Source: an uncultured Paraglaciecola sp. (lineage in GTDB: Bacteria > Pseudomonadota > Gammaproteobacteria > Enterobacterales > Alteromonadaceae). Taken from it: a DNA stretch of 64,000 bases. Position 1 is the stretch's first letter. The number at the start of each line of letters is the position of its first letter. Location of the stretch: positions 1-64,000 of the forward strand of contig CANMKA010000020.1 of the NCBI GenBank assembly GCA_947498355.1. The letters are read 5' to 3'. The translations under genes were made by a program, and so were the position numbers. The notes beneath the pieces were generated by a model that was not told where the DNA came from, made no database searches, and was given only the letters and a program-made list of their open reading frames with translations. Shown one piece after another: positions 18,891-27,727 of this stretch.

Positions 18891-19255
18891 CTATTGACGC
18901 CATAGTCTCTTGTTACTAAATGAAGATGACATGGCGTATTCCCTTTAGATAAACTCGAAACCCAATGGCTAGACAGCCCATTCATTATCGTTCGGATTAA
19001 TGGGTACCGATAATGAAAAAATTAAACCATAAAAAATAACATTACAAAACAACGACTTAAAAACGGCGAGTTTTCGCTTCTAAAATAGGTGTAAAGGCTC
19101 CTGACGTATTTATACTAATTGGTGTGATGTGAAAACACATGGAAATACATTGAGATAGGCAAATTTAATAAACTGGCTATTGGAAGGTTCAGGGGATTTA
19201 CTGAAATAGTTTTGTTGAACCTAGGCCTGATAGTGGTATCGAATAATCCGTACCA
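18891..19255. other. Non-coding stretch between IS110 remnant and folM
   Basis: No gene is seen. The stretch is AT-rich and follows the transposase remnant, so part of it may be relict element DNA. It also includes the 3' end of the folE-folM transcript. No convincing terminator was found. Confidence 0.4.
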
Positions 19256-19981
19256 CTATTTTAAATGGCGGCCGCCGTCTAACTGCAAATTACGTCCCGT
19301 CATAAATTGGCTATTCAGAATGTATTTTATCCCCTCCACGACTTCGGCAAAGCCCGCCTCTTTTGGCAATAGAGCTTTGGCATAGGCCTTATCTTTATAG
19401 GCTTGGTCGTCTTCAGGATTAAATTTTATTAATGCTGGAGACACAGAATTCACCTTCACTTTTGGCGCCATTAACGCAGCAAACGACGACGTTAAACTGT
19501 TCATGGCCGTTTTACTGGCCGCATAGGCAATATGTTTTTTACTGCCCTTTTCGGCAACATAATCGCTAATATGAATAATATCGGTAAAAGCATGTTCAGC
19601 ATTGTTTAACAGGGGTTGCAGCGCCAAGTTTAGTTGATAAGGGACACCAACATGAATGGTCATCATCTTGTGCATAGTTGTGGCTGCTTGGGCTAGGCTT
19701 TCGGCGTTGTCGGGTAACCAATCTGATGCATTATGGATAAGTGCTCTAAGACTTTGGTATTGGCCGCAGACGTATGTGACAAATTGCTCAACTTCGGTTT
19801 GTTGATATAAGTCAATTTGATATAAATCGGCCCCCTTTTGTCGCAACTCGTCTATTGACGGGTAGTGCGTTCTAAACGTGCCAATAACACTATGGCCCTC
19901 GTCTAACAGGGTGTGTGCTAACTCATATCCCAAACGCTTACCCACACCAGTAATCAAAATTGGGCTATGGGCGCTACTCAC
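19256..19981 (-). CDS. folM: Dihydromonapterin reductase
   Basis: This 241-residue short-chain dehydrogenase has the NADP-binding start [15 protein letters not shown] (about residues 8-22), the catalytic YAASKTA (Y-x3-K) and a C-terminal [13 protein letters not shown]. This version matches FolM, which reduces dihydromonapterin (and dihydrofolate weakly) in the cytoplasm to make tetrahydromonapterin, the cofactor of phenylalanine hydroxylase. The start is GTG and overlaps the folE stop as GTGA. The coupling with folE, which supplies the pterin, supports the role. Confidence 0.88.
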   Translation of the reverse strand: MSSAHSPILITGVGKRLGYELAHTLLDEGHSVIGTFRTHYPSIDELRQKGADLYQIDLYQQTEVEQFVTYVCGQYQSLRALIHNASDWLPDNAESLAQAATTMHKMMTIHVGVPYQLNLALQPLLNNAEHAFTDIIHISDYVAEKGSKKHIAYAASKTAMNSLTSSFAALMAPKVKVNSVSPALIKFNPEDDQAYKDKAYAKALLPKEAGFAEVVEGIKYILNSQFMTGRNLQLDGGRHLK

Positions 19982-20616
19982 CCTAGAAATTCGGCTCGGG
20001 TTTGAGGGTTGGCTTTAAAGCTGCCACCCAGGGCAGTAGTCGATGTAGACGAACTCACATCCATCACCCCTCTAGACTTAACGCAATAATGTGTAGCATT
20101 AATTGAAACCGCAACATTTTCGGTTTCGGTCAAGGTTTGAATTGCAACCAAAATTTGTTGGGTCAGGCGCTCTTGTACCTGAGGACGCTGAGCAAAAAAG
20201 CGCACAATTCGGTTTATTTTAGACAACCCAAGGATCTTATCTTTAGGTATGTAAGCAACGTGGGCGAAGCCGTCAATCGTCACAAAGTGATGTTCACAGG
20301 TAGACACTAGGCTAATGTCGGAGACCTTCACCATCTCATCTACCGACATCTTATTATCGATCACACTAATCGAAGGAAAGTTCTCGTAATTCAAGCCACC
20401 AAATATCTCGTTGACGTACATTTTTGCGATACGGTGTGGCGTCTCGGCTAAACTGTCATCAGTTAAATCTAAGCCTAGTGTGGTCACAACTTCTGTCATG
20501 GCACTTTTAATTTTTTGATATTTTTCTTCGTTGCTTAAAGTAGTGGGTAGAATTGGGGTTTCTAAGCCTTTTGCAACTAACGCATCGCGAACTAACTTTG
20601 CTTCAGAGCTGATCAT
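19978..20616 (-). CDS. folE: GTP cyclohydrolase I
   Basis: This 212-residue enzyme converts GTP to 7,8-dihydroneopterin triphosphate and formate, the first step of folate and pterin synthesis. The zinc and active-site segments are intact: [12 protein letters not shown] with Cys and two His, [20 protein letters not shown], and [11 protein letters not shown] with the second Cys. The length is normal for the bacterial homodecamer subunit. It is the first gene of the folE-folM pair, coupled by a four-base overlap. A second housekeeping folE may exist elsewhere; paired folE copies of this kind often serve pterin cofactor supply. Confidence 0.96.
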   Translation of the reverse strand: MISSEAKLVRDALVAKGLETPILPTTLSNEEKYQKIKSAMTEVVTTLGLDLTDDSLAETPHRIAKMYVNEIFGGLNYENFPSISVIDNKMSVDEMVKVSDISLVSTCEHHFVTIDGFAHVAYIPKDKILGLSKINRIVRFFAQRPQVQERLTQQILVAIQTLTETENVAVSINATHYCVKSRGVMDVSSSTSTTALGGSFKANPQTRAEFLG

Positions 20617-21004
20617 AGTTGACCTCCTTGAATGGCAAAAAAGATTGTGCCATTGAAATGGGTAATACTCGATTGAGCCACTGTTAATTCGTGTTCAACG
20701 GATGTGATAATTGCTTTGCTGTGCATGTGTAAACCTGTGTAATCACTCTATTTTTATGTAATCTAATACTTTTAATTGCTAGTTTAAGATCAACCTAGGC
20801 TATCCAGAAAAGTGAATAGGTCGGCATTCAATCGTTCCCCGCAAAAGGATTAGCCCAGCATATTAACACAGTATAGGCATCGAATAGTATTCAACGCCTA
20901 GTGCGAGGCCAACTTTTGGCTTAATATCAATTTTGTTCGGTAAAACACGCCCTAATATTTGTTATTAGCTTTGTGCTCGATTTAACCTCAACCCGAGATG
21001 AAAA
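20617..21004. other. Divergent promoter region between folE and the cupin gene
   Basis: No gene is seen. The region must carry promoters for folE (leftward) and for the cupin-peptidase pair (rightward). AT-rich segments are present, but no operator or riboswitch could be named with confidence. Confidence 0.4.
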
Positions 21005-21616
21005 ATGTCAAAACACTTTATTTTATCTGTATGTTCAAATGTTATACACAAGTTCACCGGTCGCTACCCTTCTTATTTAACAACAGCTGGCAGACGCTGG
21101 GTTTCTGCCAAAGCTTTTATTGGCGTACCTAGTCTCGCCAAATCTATAGCCTGTGTGGCAGTGCTCAGTACAACAAGCTCTGTTACCTATGCCGCTCCCT
21201 CTGCAAGTAGCGCCCCTCATTCAATGTTACTTCAATCTCAGGTCCTTACGCTAAAAACGGCAAAAACCGACCAATTCGAGTGGGGGACGCTGATCACCTA
21301 CTTTGATAAAGAAACCCACGGTACCCAAGACTCCTTAACCGCAGTCGCCATTATCAAGCCCGGTTTAGAAATTCATCCTCCCCATGCTCACGCAGAAGAA
21401 GAGTATTTAATGGTATTGTCCGGCTCAGGACAGTGGACCTTAAATGGTGAAGTCTTTGCAGCCAGTAGCGGCGATATGCTGTACGCCAAGCCTTGGGATA
21501 GCCATGGCATAACCAATACAGGCTCTACGCCGTTAAAATTTATCGTTTGGAAGTGGAACAGTAAAAAGGTCCACCCTCAAACACAACCCAATCATTCTGA
21601 GCATGCCAATCATTAG
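21005..21616 (+). CDS. Exported cupin-domain protein
   Basis: This 203-residue protein has a long N-terminal region with a hydrophobic segment (about residues 37-62, ending TYAAPSA) that looks like a late signal peptide; an internal start closer to it is possible. The mature part is one cupin domain with the metal-binding motif HPPHAHAEEEYLMVLSG and the second motif DSHGITNTG, giving three His and one Glu. A His-rich tail follows. It is likely periplasmic; the ligand is unknown. It is followed after 23 bases by an M28 peptidase gene and is presumably co-transcribed. Confidence 0.78.
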   Translation: MSKHFILSVCSNVIHKFTGRYPSYLTTAGRRWVSAKAFIGVPSLAKSIACVAVLSTTSSVTYAAPSASSAPHSMLLQSQVLTLKTAKTDQFEWGTLITYFDKETHGTQDSLTAVAIIKPGLEIHPPHAHAEEEYLMVLSGSGQWTLNGEVFAASSGDMLYAKPWDSHGITNTGSTPLKFIVWKWNSKKVHPQTQPNHSEHANH

Positions 21617-21639
21617 CCCTCAAGCAAAGGACAATAATT

Positions 21640-23058
21640 ATGCGCCTATCCCAACATTTGATTATCGGCTTACTATTATCGGCAGTTAGCTTACCTAGCG
21701 TGGCAAGCTCTCCAGTCATCAGCCAAACTCAACAGCAAACGGCCTCTGAATTAATCGAACACGCATTAAAGAGTGACTTGGCTTTTGATATTGTCGAATC
21801 CCTAACGACCCAAGTCGGCCCGCGTTTAGCAGGTTCAGAAGCAGAAGTTAGAGCACGAAACTGGGCGCTCAAATTGGGCCAAGATCTTAATTTCGACAAA
21901 GTAACACTAGAGCCCTTTAGCATCCCTTTTTGGGACAGGGGCCATTTACATTTATCATTAACCACTCCCTATCAACAAGCCCTGCACGGCACTGCTCTGG
22001 GTGGCAGTGCAGCATCAAACACTCCCATTAATGCGCCAGTCGTGTACTTTCGTAACTTAGCTGAACTGGCCAAGGTCAAAGAAGGGGAACTCGCAGGAAA
22101 AGTTGCCTTTGTTGATGGCGATAAACTGGTTAAAAGCCAAACTGGCGCGGGCTACCCACCCGCTAATCAACGCCGCAGGATCGGTTGGCAACATGCACAA
22201 CGAGCCAATGCACAAGCCCTACTTATTCGCTCAGTAGGTTCGAGCTCACACCGTTTTCCGCACACAGGCATGATGCGTGACAACAATAAAAAATGGGCCA
22301 ATATTCCAGTCGTCGCCATTTCTAATCCCGACGCAGATCAACTGCGCAGACTTCACGCGTTAAATAAACCTCTGGCGATATCGCTACACTCAGAATCAAA
22401 ATGGAAAGGACAAGTAAGCAGCGGCAATGTCATTTTAGACCTAGTTGGCAGTGAAAAACCCGAAGAAATCGTATTAATTGGCGCGCACCTCGACAGCTGG
22501 GATTTAGGCACAGGGGCAATCGACGACGGAGCAGGAATAGGCATTACCACAGCCGCAGCCGTGCTGATTGCTAAGCTACCCAAGCGCCCTAAACGGACCA
22601 TTCGAGTAGTGATGTTTGGTGCTGAAGAAGTGGGGCTGTTGGGGGCTTATGCCTATGCCGAAAAACATCAAGCCAACCTACCCAATCACGTCGTGGCCAC
22701 AGAATCTGACTTTGGTGCGCAAACCATTTGGCAGTTGGTATCCAATGTCAATCCCCAAGCAACACAGCTAATCGATGAAATCAGCCATATACTCGCCCCC
22801 ATAGGGATCATTCGTGGTGGCTCAGATGTAGTCGGCGGAGGCCCAGATATTATTCCATTAGTCGAGCAAGGCGTGCCCACCATACGCCTCAATCAAAACG
22901 GCCGCGATTACTTTGATTTGCATCATACGCCAGACGATACCCTAGACAAAATTGACCCTAAAGCCCTTGCGCAAAACGTTGCGGCCTATGCAGCAACCAT
23001 TTATTTGATTGCAGATTCAGATCTTGAGCTAAAAGCCGTTTCACAAAATACCCCCTAA
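21640..23058 (+). CDS. Exported M28-family zinc aminopeptidase
   Basis: This 472-residue protein has a signal peptide (about 1-22), a PA-type insertion (about 125-235) and the M28 peptidase domain (about 250-455). The zinc and catalytic residues are visible: H in IGAHLDSWD, D in GAIDDGAG, the E-E pair in FGAEEVGLLG, D in TESDFG, and H in FDLHHTPDDT. It is a periplasmic or extracellular co-catalytic aminopeptidase or carboxypeptidase for peptide uptake. Shine-Dalgarno AAGGA supports the start. It is second after the cupin gene and ends at a strong terminator. Confidence 0.93.
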   Translation: MRLSQHLIIGLLLSAVSLPSVASSPVISQTQQQTASELIEHALKSDLAFDIVESLTTQVGPRLAGSEAEVRARNWALKLGQDLNFDKVTLEPFSIPFWDRGHLHLSLTTPYQQALHGTALGGSAASNTPINAPVVYFRNLAELAKVKEGELAGKVAFVDGDKLVKSQTGAGYPPANQRRRIGWQHAQRANAQALLIRSVGSSSHRFPHTGMMRDNNKKWANIPVVAISNPDADQLRRLHALNKPLAISLHSESKWKGQVSSGNVILDLVGSEKPEEIVLIGAHLDSWDLGTGAIDDGAGIGITTAAAVLIAKLPKRPKRTIRVVMFGAEEVGLLGAYAYAEKHQANLPNHVVATESDFGAQTIWQLVSNVNPQATQLIDEISHILAPIGIIRGGSDVVGGGPDIIPLVEQGVPTIRLNQNGRDYFDLHHTPDDTLDKIDPKALAQNVAAYAATIYLIADSDLELKAVSQNTP

Positions 23059-23077
23059 ACAAAGATTGAGTGGTATC

Positions 23078-23115
23078 AAGTACCTAACCGCCATAGAGTT
23101 AGGTACTTATTTTTC
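23078..23115 (+). terminator. Terminator of the cupin-peptidase unit
   Basis: The perfect 11-bp stem AAGTACCTAAC (23078-23088) / GTTAGGTACTT (23098-23108) is followed by ATTTTT on the plus strand, 20 bases past the peptidase stop. Confidence 0.9.
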
Positions 23116-23166
23116 CGGCTATACTACATTTTTGCTAATAATCAGGCTGCTTCGTGGCGACTCCCT

Positions 23167-23736
23167 TCACTGCTGCCACCAAAACCAAAAGCCCAAAATT
23201 AACATCAAAGAGCCTACAGCCACTTGCCAGTGATATTTTTTAATCAATGCTTCGGCTTGGTCACCTAGGAAAAACACCAATACCGCCAAACCGAAATATC
23301 GGATGATACGCCCCAAAGCTGTCGCTAGGATAAACAACAACAGATTATAAGAGGTAACCCCAGCCGCCAGAGTCGCAATTTGTAACGGGATGGGCGTTAC
23401 ACCTGTACTAAACACAAATAAAAAACCCTCATCCTCCATGCGCTGGGTAAACTCGTCAAATTGCGCTTGGGTGGTCAATGTTTGGGTGATGTATGTTTCA
23501 AATACGTCGAATAAGAAATACCCCACAGCATAAAATGCAAGGGCTCCCAACAAACAACCTATAGTCGCCATTAAAGCAATCAACCAAAGCTTGTCTCGCC
23601 TAGCCTGCATTAAAGGCACGAGTAAGGCTTCTAAAGGGATAGGCACTAAGGTCGACTCCAAAAACGACACAAACCCGATACCCGACAACATATGCTTAGA
23701 CTCAATCAAGTCTTTAGCCCAGCTTTTTATACTCAT
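23167..23736 (-). CDS. YqaA-like VTT/DedA-superfamily membrane protein
   Basis: The protein is about 189 residues with four or five hydrophobic helices and the VTT/DedA pattern. An N-terminal re-entrant segment is FLESTLVPIPLEALLVPLM, a second half-helix is FSTGVTPIPLQIATLAAGV, and GRIIRYFG is the conserved arginine motif. The family scrambles or flips lipids in the inner membrane or supports proton balance; the specific role of YqaA is not known. The start at ATG 23736 follows AAGG by 5 bases; a GTG two codons earlier would hide that site. It lies upstream of the peptidase terminator in convergent orientation. Confidence 0.85.
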   Translation of the reverse strand: MSIKSWAKDLIESKHMLSGIGFVSFLESTLVPIPLEALLVPLMQARRDKLWLIALMATIGCLLGALAFYAVGYFLFDVFETYITQTLTTQAQFDEFTQRMEDEGFLFVFSTGVTPIPLQIATLAAGVTSYNLLLFILATALGRIIRYFGLAVLVFFLGDQAEALIKKYHWQVAVGSLMLILGFWFWWQQ

Positions 23737-23790
23737 ACACACCTTAAAAAACCCATTTTTAGCTAGGGCATTTATTTATCGACAGGTAAA

Positions 23791-24030
23791 TTATCGACTG
23801 GCTAACAATTGCTTAATTCTAGTTAATTCATCTTTCAAACTATTGGTTAAAAGAGGCTGTTCTGCACGCCTATACCAATACCCAGCATTAGACATATCGC
23901 CCTCTATTCGATGCAAATATCCATGCAACAAACACCCCCAGACACTGGGATCGTGCTGAACCAATTCGTGAGCAGCATCCCACTGGTCTTGTTCAATTAA
24001 GGCAACCGCCCGTAAAAAAATATCCTGCAT
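23791..24030 (-). CDS. Small TPR-like protein, 79 aa
   Basis: This short helical protein resembles two tetratricopeptide-like helices. The pattern is ALIEQDQWDAAHELV, then WGCLLHGYLHRIEGDMSNAGYWYRRA (about 11-63). Proteins of this kind are common in Alteromonadales without a known function. The start at ATG 24030 is preceded by AAGG at 5 bases; a GTG two codons earlier is less likely. It shares strand and close spacing with the YqaA-like gene and is probably its upstream partner in one transcript. Confidence 0.7.
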   Translation of the reverse strand: MQDIFLRAVALIEQDQWDAAHELVQHDPSVWGCLLHGYLHRIEGDMSNAGYWYRRAEQPLLTNSLKDELTRIKQLLASR

Positions 24031-24304
24031 ATACACCTTGTAACCCTTTACACATGAGCGCGCATTTTATCTGGTAAAGCCCAAGAGCTAAAGGCGAAAA
24101 ACCAATCGCAGTTCGCTACAGAGGAGTAACATAAAAAAGAAGGCAGGACTGAGCCCCGATAGCTGCCCGCGACAAAAGGCGTAGATTATAGTTTTGGATT
24201 ATTGCTATGATTTTCTCGGCTGGAAACATCACATAGACGGGCTAGCTTTCTCTAGCCTGTTTAATTGTTACTTTGACGGCTAAATCCTCACTCAAGGCAT
24301 ATTG

Positions 24305-24625
24305 CTATAGGGCGCTGGGCACATACCTACAGCAATCTTTTACTACCTGAAGTTGTTGCTCTTGGCTATTAACAGAAAGGTCGTGGGTGCTATAAACAAT
24401 CGCCCCTACCCCAGCTATTTCGGTGTTTCCTGTAAATTCGACGACATAATATTTACCCGCTTCGACCTCAAGCTCCAATGTTTTACCTGGGGTCAAAGCA
24501 AGTAACGGCCAAGTCATCTTTAACGAATGATTTCCCTTAGGTAAATAAGCCCACGAAAATGTGTTGTTCGTCAAAGTTGTAAAACGTTTTTGATTGATGC
24601 TAGCTGACACTGGGTAAATAAATGG
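24305..24625 (-). pseudogene. DUF2846 lipoprotein gene, 5' part lost
   Basis: About 100 C-terminal residues of a DUF2846-type protein remain: SINQKRFTTLTNNTFSWAYL, the PKGNHSLK turn, then LEVEAGKYYVVEF. The family normally begins with a lipoprotein signal and 50-60 residues before this point. Here those are missing, and upstream DNA is an IS1634-family element. No matching N-terminal segment is seen on the far side of the element, so the region was deleted or replaced. A GTG at 24610 could start a truncated product but has no signal peptide. This marks the left edge of the accessory island. Confidence 0.7.
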
Positions 24626-26189
24626 CGCGACAACTATCCTGACACAGGGGGGTTTTGTCGTAGGCTTCTTCAGTTTGAACGAAGTTAATTCCTTCGAAAC
24701 ATTGAAACACCCACCGCAAGGTAGGCGTTGCGGTGGGGATATTAATTTGGTTCGGGATGGTCTTATTGGCTTTTTCCATGCTCGCTCGCATACGTCGTTG
24801 CGCGATTGAGTAAACCAGTAACGATAAGGTCATAATCATTAACAACGCGTCTATACGACTCGGTTTTTTAATGAACAATGATGAAACAAAAAACAGCGGG
24901 TCTTTTAGAAATCTAAATCCTCTTTCCACCGCAGACTGTGCCTTGTAATGATGCAGTACCTCCTCAGGTGTGAGGGTTTTATTGTCTGCATTCGTGGCTA
25001 ATATGAAACACGACTTTTGTTCGATAGCATGTTGAATGGCTTCGTCTTTCTGCTCAATGTTAGCACTTGTTTGCCACACAATTTGCTTCACGGGCGCATC
25101 TTTTTTAGGGCGGCCTTTTCCTTCATATACCTTATGCGCAATGCAATCAAACGTGGTCAGTTGATGATATTTTTGACGCTTGTTGAGCGCCGCTAATGCC
25201 TTGAGCGCGTCGTCTTTACACATAAAACGCTGGGCTTGTAAATGAAACAAGTCTTTATCAAGCTTCTCCTTGGCTCGGTCAGTTTGCCTATGGATTGTTT
25301 TTGTTGCGCGCTCACCAGCAGCTTTTGAATTTACCACTATCCACCGCTGCTTTATATCCATGTGCTCAACCTCATTGACTGTGTATTGATAATTGTCGTC
25401 AATGGTCGTCCATTGTTGTACCGCTAGCGCTTCGCTAATCAGCGTTTTTTCCAATTTGATAGTGGATGGGATAAGCGTAATAAATGTTAATTGCGATAGA
25501 AATTCAGCGTTATCTTTATGATAAAGCTTACAGTCAGCCACTAAATAGTTAGGCTTGGGCGCTGTTTTAACCATCTTGACGAGTGCCTTGGCGCGCTCTT
25601 TAAACACTTTTGTATCAGCGCTATTACCATCCCAATTTTTACAAGCCAAAGGTATTCCACCATCTTGACTAACAATCATTTCTTGAACAACTTGTTTTAA
25701 ATCAGGACGATGCGCTTTGCTGTGACCGTGCGTTATTCTGATAACATGCTCATCACAACTCTCATCTTCATCATCTGCATACTCACCTGTTAGCGAATGA
25801 CTCGTGGTATCAAGCGATTTGAACTGGCAGTCCACGGCCTCTATTTCACAGGCCTGATGCGATACCAATGAAAACAAACTTTCACAACCAAAGTCATAAC
25901 ACTGGTCAAGTGTTCGCCCTAATTTGTGACGATTGAAGTGAGATGCATCAACACCTTCGCGAAATAAATGCTCTATGGGAAGGTTGGTGAAAAACTGAGG
26001 GCTAAGGGACAAAGGGCGATTTGAAAACCCTAAACCATTCATTATCATGCCCTTAATCGCCTCGCCAGGAGTGATTTCCTGCTTATCATCTTGTGGCAAG
26101 TGTTTATCTAATAGGGGCACAATATTTAAGTCGTCTATAACGCCGGCAACAATGCCATGATGGTCTAACCGCTTGATTTTTATTGTCAT
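24600..26189 (-). CDS. IS1634-family DDE transposase
   Basis: This 529-residue transposase has an N-terminal DUF4277 domain (IKRLDHHGIVAGVIDDLNI onward) and a DDE catalytic core. The candidate residues are D in SLDTTSHSL, D in LVADCKLYH and E in QSAVERGFRFLKDP, which is the family's signature. The frame is intact, so the enzyme may be active. Its last ten or so codons seem to read out of the element into the flanking DUF2846 remnant. It faces the same way as the neighbouring Wadjet-like operon but ends the island on that side. Confidence 0.92.
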   Translation of the reverse strand: MTIKIKRLDHHGIVAGVIDDLNIVPLLDKHLPQDDKQEITPGEAIKGMIMNGLGFSNRPLSLSPQFFTNLPIEHLFREGVDASHFNRHKLGRTLDQCYDFGCESLFSLVSHQACEIEAVDCQFKSLDTTSHSLTGEYADDEDESCDEHVIRITHGHSKAHRPDLKQVVQEMIVSQDGGIPLACKNWDGNSADTKVFKERAKALVKMVKTAPKPNYLVADCKLYHKDNAEFLSQLTFITLIPSTIKLEKTLISEALAVQQWTTIDDNYQYTVNEVEHMDIKQRWIVVNSKAAGERATKTIHRQTDRAKEKLDKDLFHLQAQRFMCKDDALKALAALNKRQKYHQLTTFDCIAHKVYEGKGRPKKDAPVKQIVWQTSANIEQKDEAIQHAIEQKSCFILATNADNKTLTPEEVLHHYKAQSAVERGFRFLKDPLFFVSSLFIKKPSRIDALLMIMTLSLLVYSIAQRRMRASMEKANKTIPNQINIPTATPTLRWVFQCFEGINFVQTEEAYDKTPLCQDSCRAIYLPSVS

Positions 26190-26237
26190 ATCGTCCTCGA
26201 AAGTTGAGGTGGTATTGTACTAAACTGAGGATCTTGT
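24630..26237 (-). mobile_element. IS1634-family insertion sequence
   Basis: The element is defined by the intact transposase. Imperfect candidate terminal repeats are ACAACTATCCTGACA at 24630 inward and, on the other strand, ACAAGATCCTCAGTT from 26237 inward. They share only part of their bases. No target duplication was found flanking these points. The precise ends are therefore uncertain, and one end may have been lost by a deletion that also removed the start of the DUF2846 gene. Confidence 0.55.
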
Positions 26238-26245
26238 AGGAAATG

Positions 26246-26461
26246 TTATAAATAGAAATAATTCAATTTTGTCTGAGCAATGTGAGATAAAAGGTGTACT
26301 TCGCGGTTTTGTATATCGCAGAAAATCCAATGCCGACGCCCGATCTTATTAACATCCCTGACCGTCAAATAGGAACGATATTCCCCATTAGAAATATCAA
26401 CAATCCATTGCTTGTATTTCTTTACCGTTTTTGGCGGTTTTAAATAAATCAACGTTCTCAT
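26246..26461 (-). CDS. Unknown small basic protein, 71 aa
   Basis: I do not recognise this protein. It is rich in Lys/Arg and aromatics, with the pattern KQWIVDISNGEYRSYLTVRDV and RRHWIFCDIQNREVHLLSH. It has no signal peptide or membrane segment. The Shine-Dalgarno AAGGAG lies 5 bases before the ATG, which makes translation likely. It sits between the insertion element and the SMC-type defence operon. Its stop is within about ten bases of the proposed element end. A role with the island is possible but not shown. Confidence 0.5.
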   Translation of the reverse strand: MRTLIYLKPPKTVKKYKQWIVDISNGEYRSYLTVRDVNKIGRRHWIFCDIQNREVHLLSHIAQTKLNYFYL

Positions 26462-26875
26462 GTGTACTCCTTCTCACATTGATCCCAATACATATTAGAG
26501 ATCGAAAAAGGATCTAAGATCAAGTTGAAAAACCCCATAACCACATGAAAAACAAAACTTTTATTGTGATTTTCAATTCAAAACAGAGCCTATGATTGAA
26601 ATATATCAACGGTGCTTTTTAGCGCGATTTGCTAACTTTTTGATTTGCTTGGAAGGAAACAATGATTTTGTTGTGACAGCTTTTTCAGGATCAAAAAAGT
26701 GGAAAAATTTAAGACATTTTTAAATATTTTTTTATTTTAAAACGTTTCTGATTTAATTTTATACAAATTGTACATGTTCAGCATGTGGCTATCGCTCCTG
26801 CCACCATGAAAACAGTCCAAATACTCAAATATATAAACAGATAAATTGCTAGAAACTTGGTCACAAAAGTTTAAG
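26462..26875. other. AT-rich non-coding stretch downstream of the Wadjet-like operon
   Basis: No gene is seen. The stretch has long A and T runs and very low G+C by eye, typical of the island. No strong hairpin was identified, so the place where the operon's transcript ends is unclear. Confidence 0.4.
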
Positions 26876-27727
26876 TTACAGCTTCGTAGGCTGTTTTAAC
26901 GATACATTAGTGAGCGCTAATCCATGTGCACACATGTGTTCCTGCATAATGGCTAACTTCTCTGTCTTCATTAATGATAAATATGGGTTCAAACCTTCTT
27001 CCATATGAGTATCGAGTAGTTTCTCATTTTGTCTAGAATACACATGATATTGAGATAAACTTAAGTTTGCTCGAATACTTTCTAGTGTAGGTAAGATAAG
27101 ACTATTGGCCTTAATCTCTACTATACCAATATTTATACCTTGAGGATCAAAATCACCAAAGTGGTACCACATACCAACATTCGATTTCCGCAAGACGGTG
27201 ACAGCTTTAGGAGAAGCCTTATTATCCCCTCGATAAACAACTAAAATAGCTTTATTAGTGTCGACAGCAACAGATAGCTGTTCATGGGTAATAGAAACAA
27301 ATGTATCGAAGTTTTCGACACTAATGACAGTTTTAATACCCAACGCTAGTATTTGTTCAACGCAACCACCTAAATAGCCTTGAGTGTCAGTTTCTGAGGT
27401 AAGTACCCGATACTCAATAAACATCTCCCTTGGCTTAAGCGAGATGAATTTTTCATTCTTCCCGAACTCACTAATTTGTGTTCTAGTTAGTTTTGACAAT
27501 TCTTCAGCGGGATCATCTACGGGGTCGAAGCCTGTTAATCTTTTAACTTTTTCTCTTATAAATGCACGATTAGAAGCTGTAAGAGTTATTAAATCTACTT
27601 GTCTAGTTCCAACATTATATTCATTGAATAATGCTAGCCAGATACCTTTAGCTGGAACATTGTCGCATGCCAACCTCAAGTACTTGCTAAGCTGGTAATA
27701 GTCTTGTTCTCCAATTGTAATACTCAA
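26876..27727 (-). CDS. JetD-like Toprim nuclease subunit (Wadjet/MksG type)
   Basis: This 283-residue protein matches the DUF2220 Toprim family of Wadjet JetD/MksG. The catalytic glutamate lies in VISVENFDTF (E138) and the acidic pair in YHFGDFDPQGINI (D192, D194). In Wadjet this subunit cuts plasmid DNA after the SMC complex extrudes it. The protein is shorter than typical JetD (around 400 aa): the N-terminal arm is only about 110 residues. The start is TTG, overlapping the stop of the jetA-like gene as TTGA, so translation is coupled. It is the last gene of the operon. The assignment rests on motifs and context. Confidence 0.72.
   Translation of the reverse strand: MSITIGEQDYYQLSKYLRLACDNVPAKGIWLALFNEYNVGTRQVDLITLTASNRAFIREKVKRLTGFDPVDDPAEELSKLTRTQISEFGKNEKFISLKPREMFIEYRVLTSETDTQGYLGGCVEQILALGIKTVISVENFDTFVSITHEQLSVAVDTNKAILVVYRGDNKASPKAVTVLRKSNVGMWYHFGDFDPQGINIGIVEIKANSLILPTLESIRANLSLSQYHVYSRQNEKLLDTHMEEGLNPYLSLMKTEKLAIMQEHMCAHGLALTNVSLKQPTKL

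Noticed and set aside
24600..26240. Clean IS ends with target duplication
   Set aside because: Only imperfect end repeats were found and the flanking bases do not duplicate. Ends are given as approximate.
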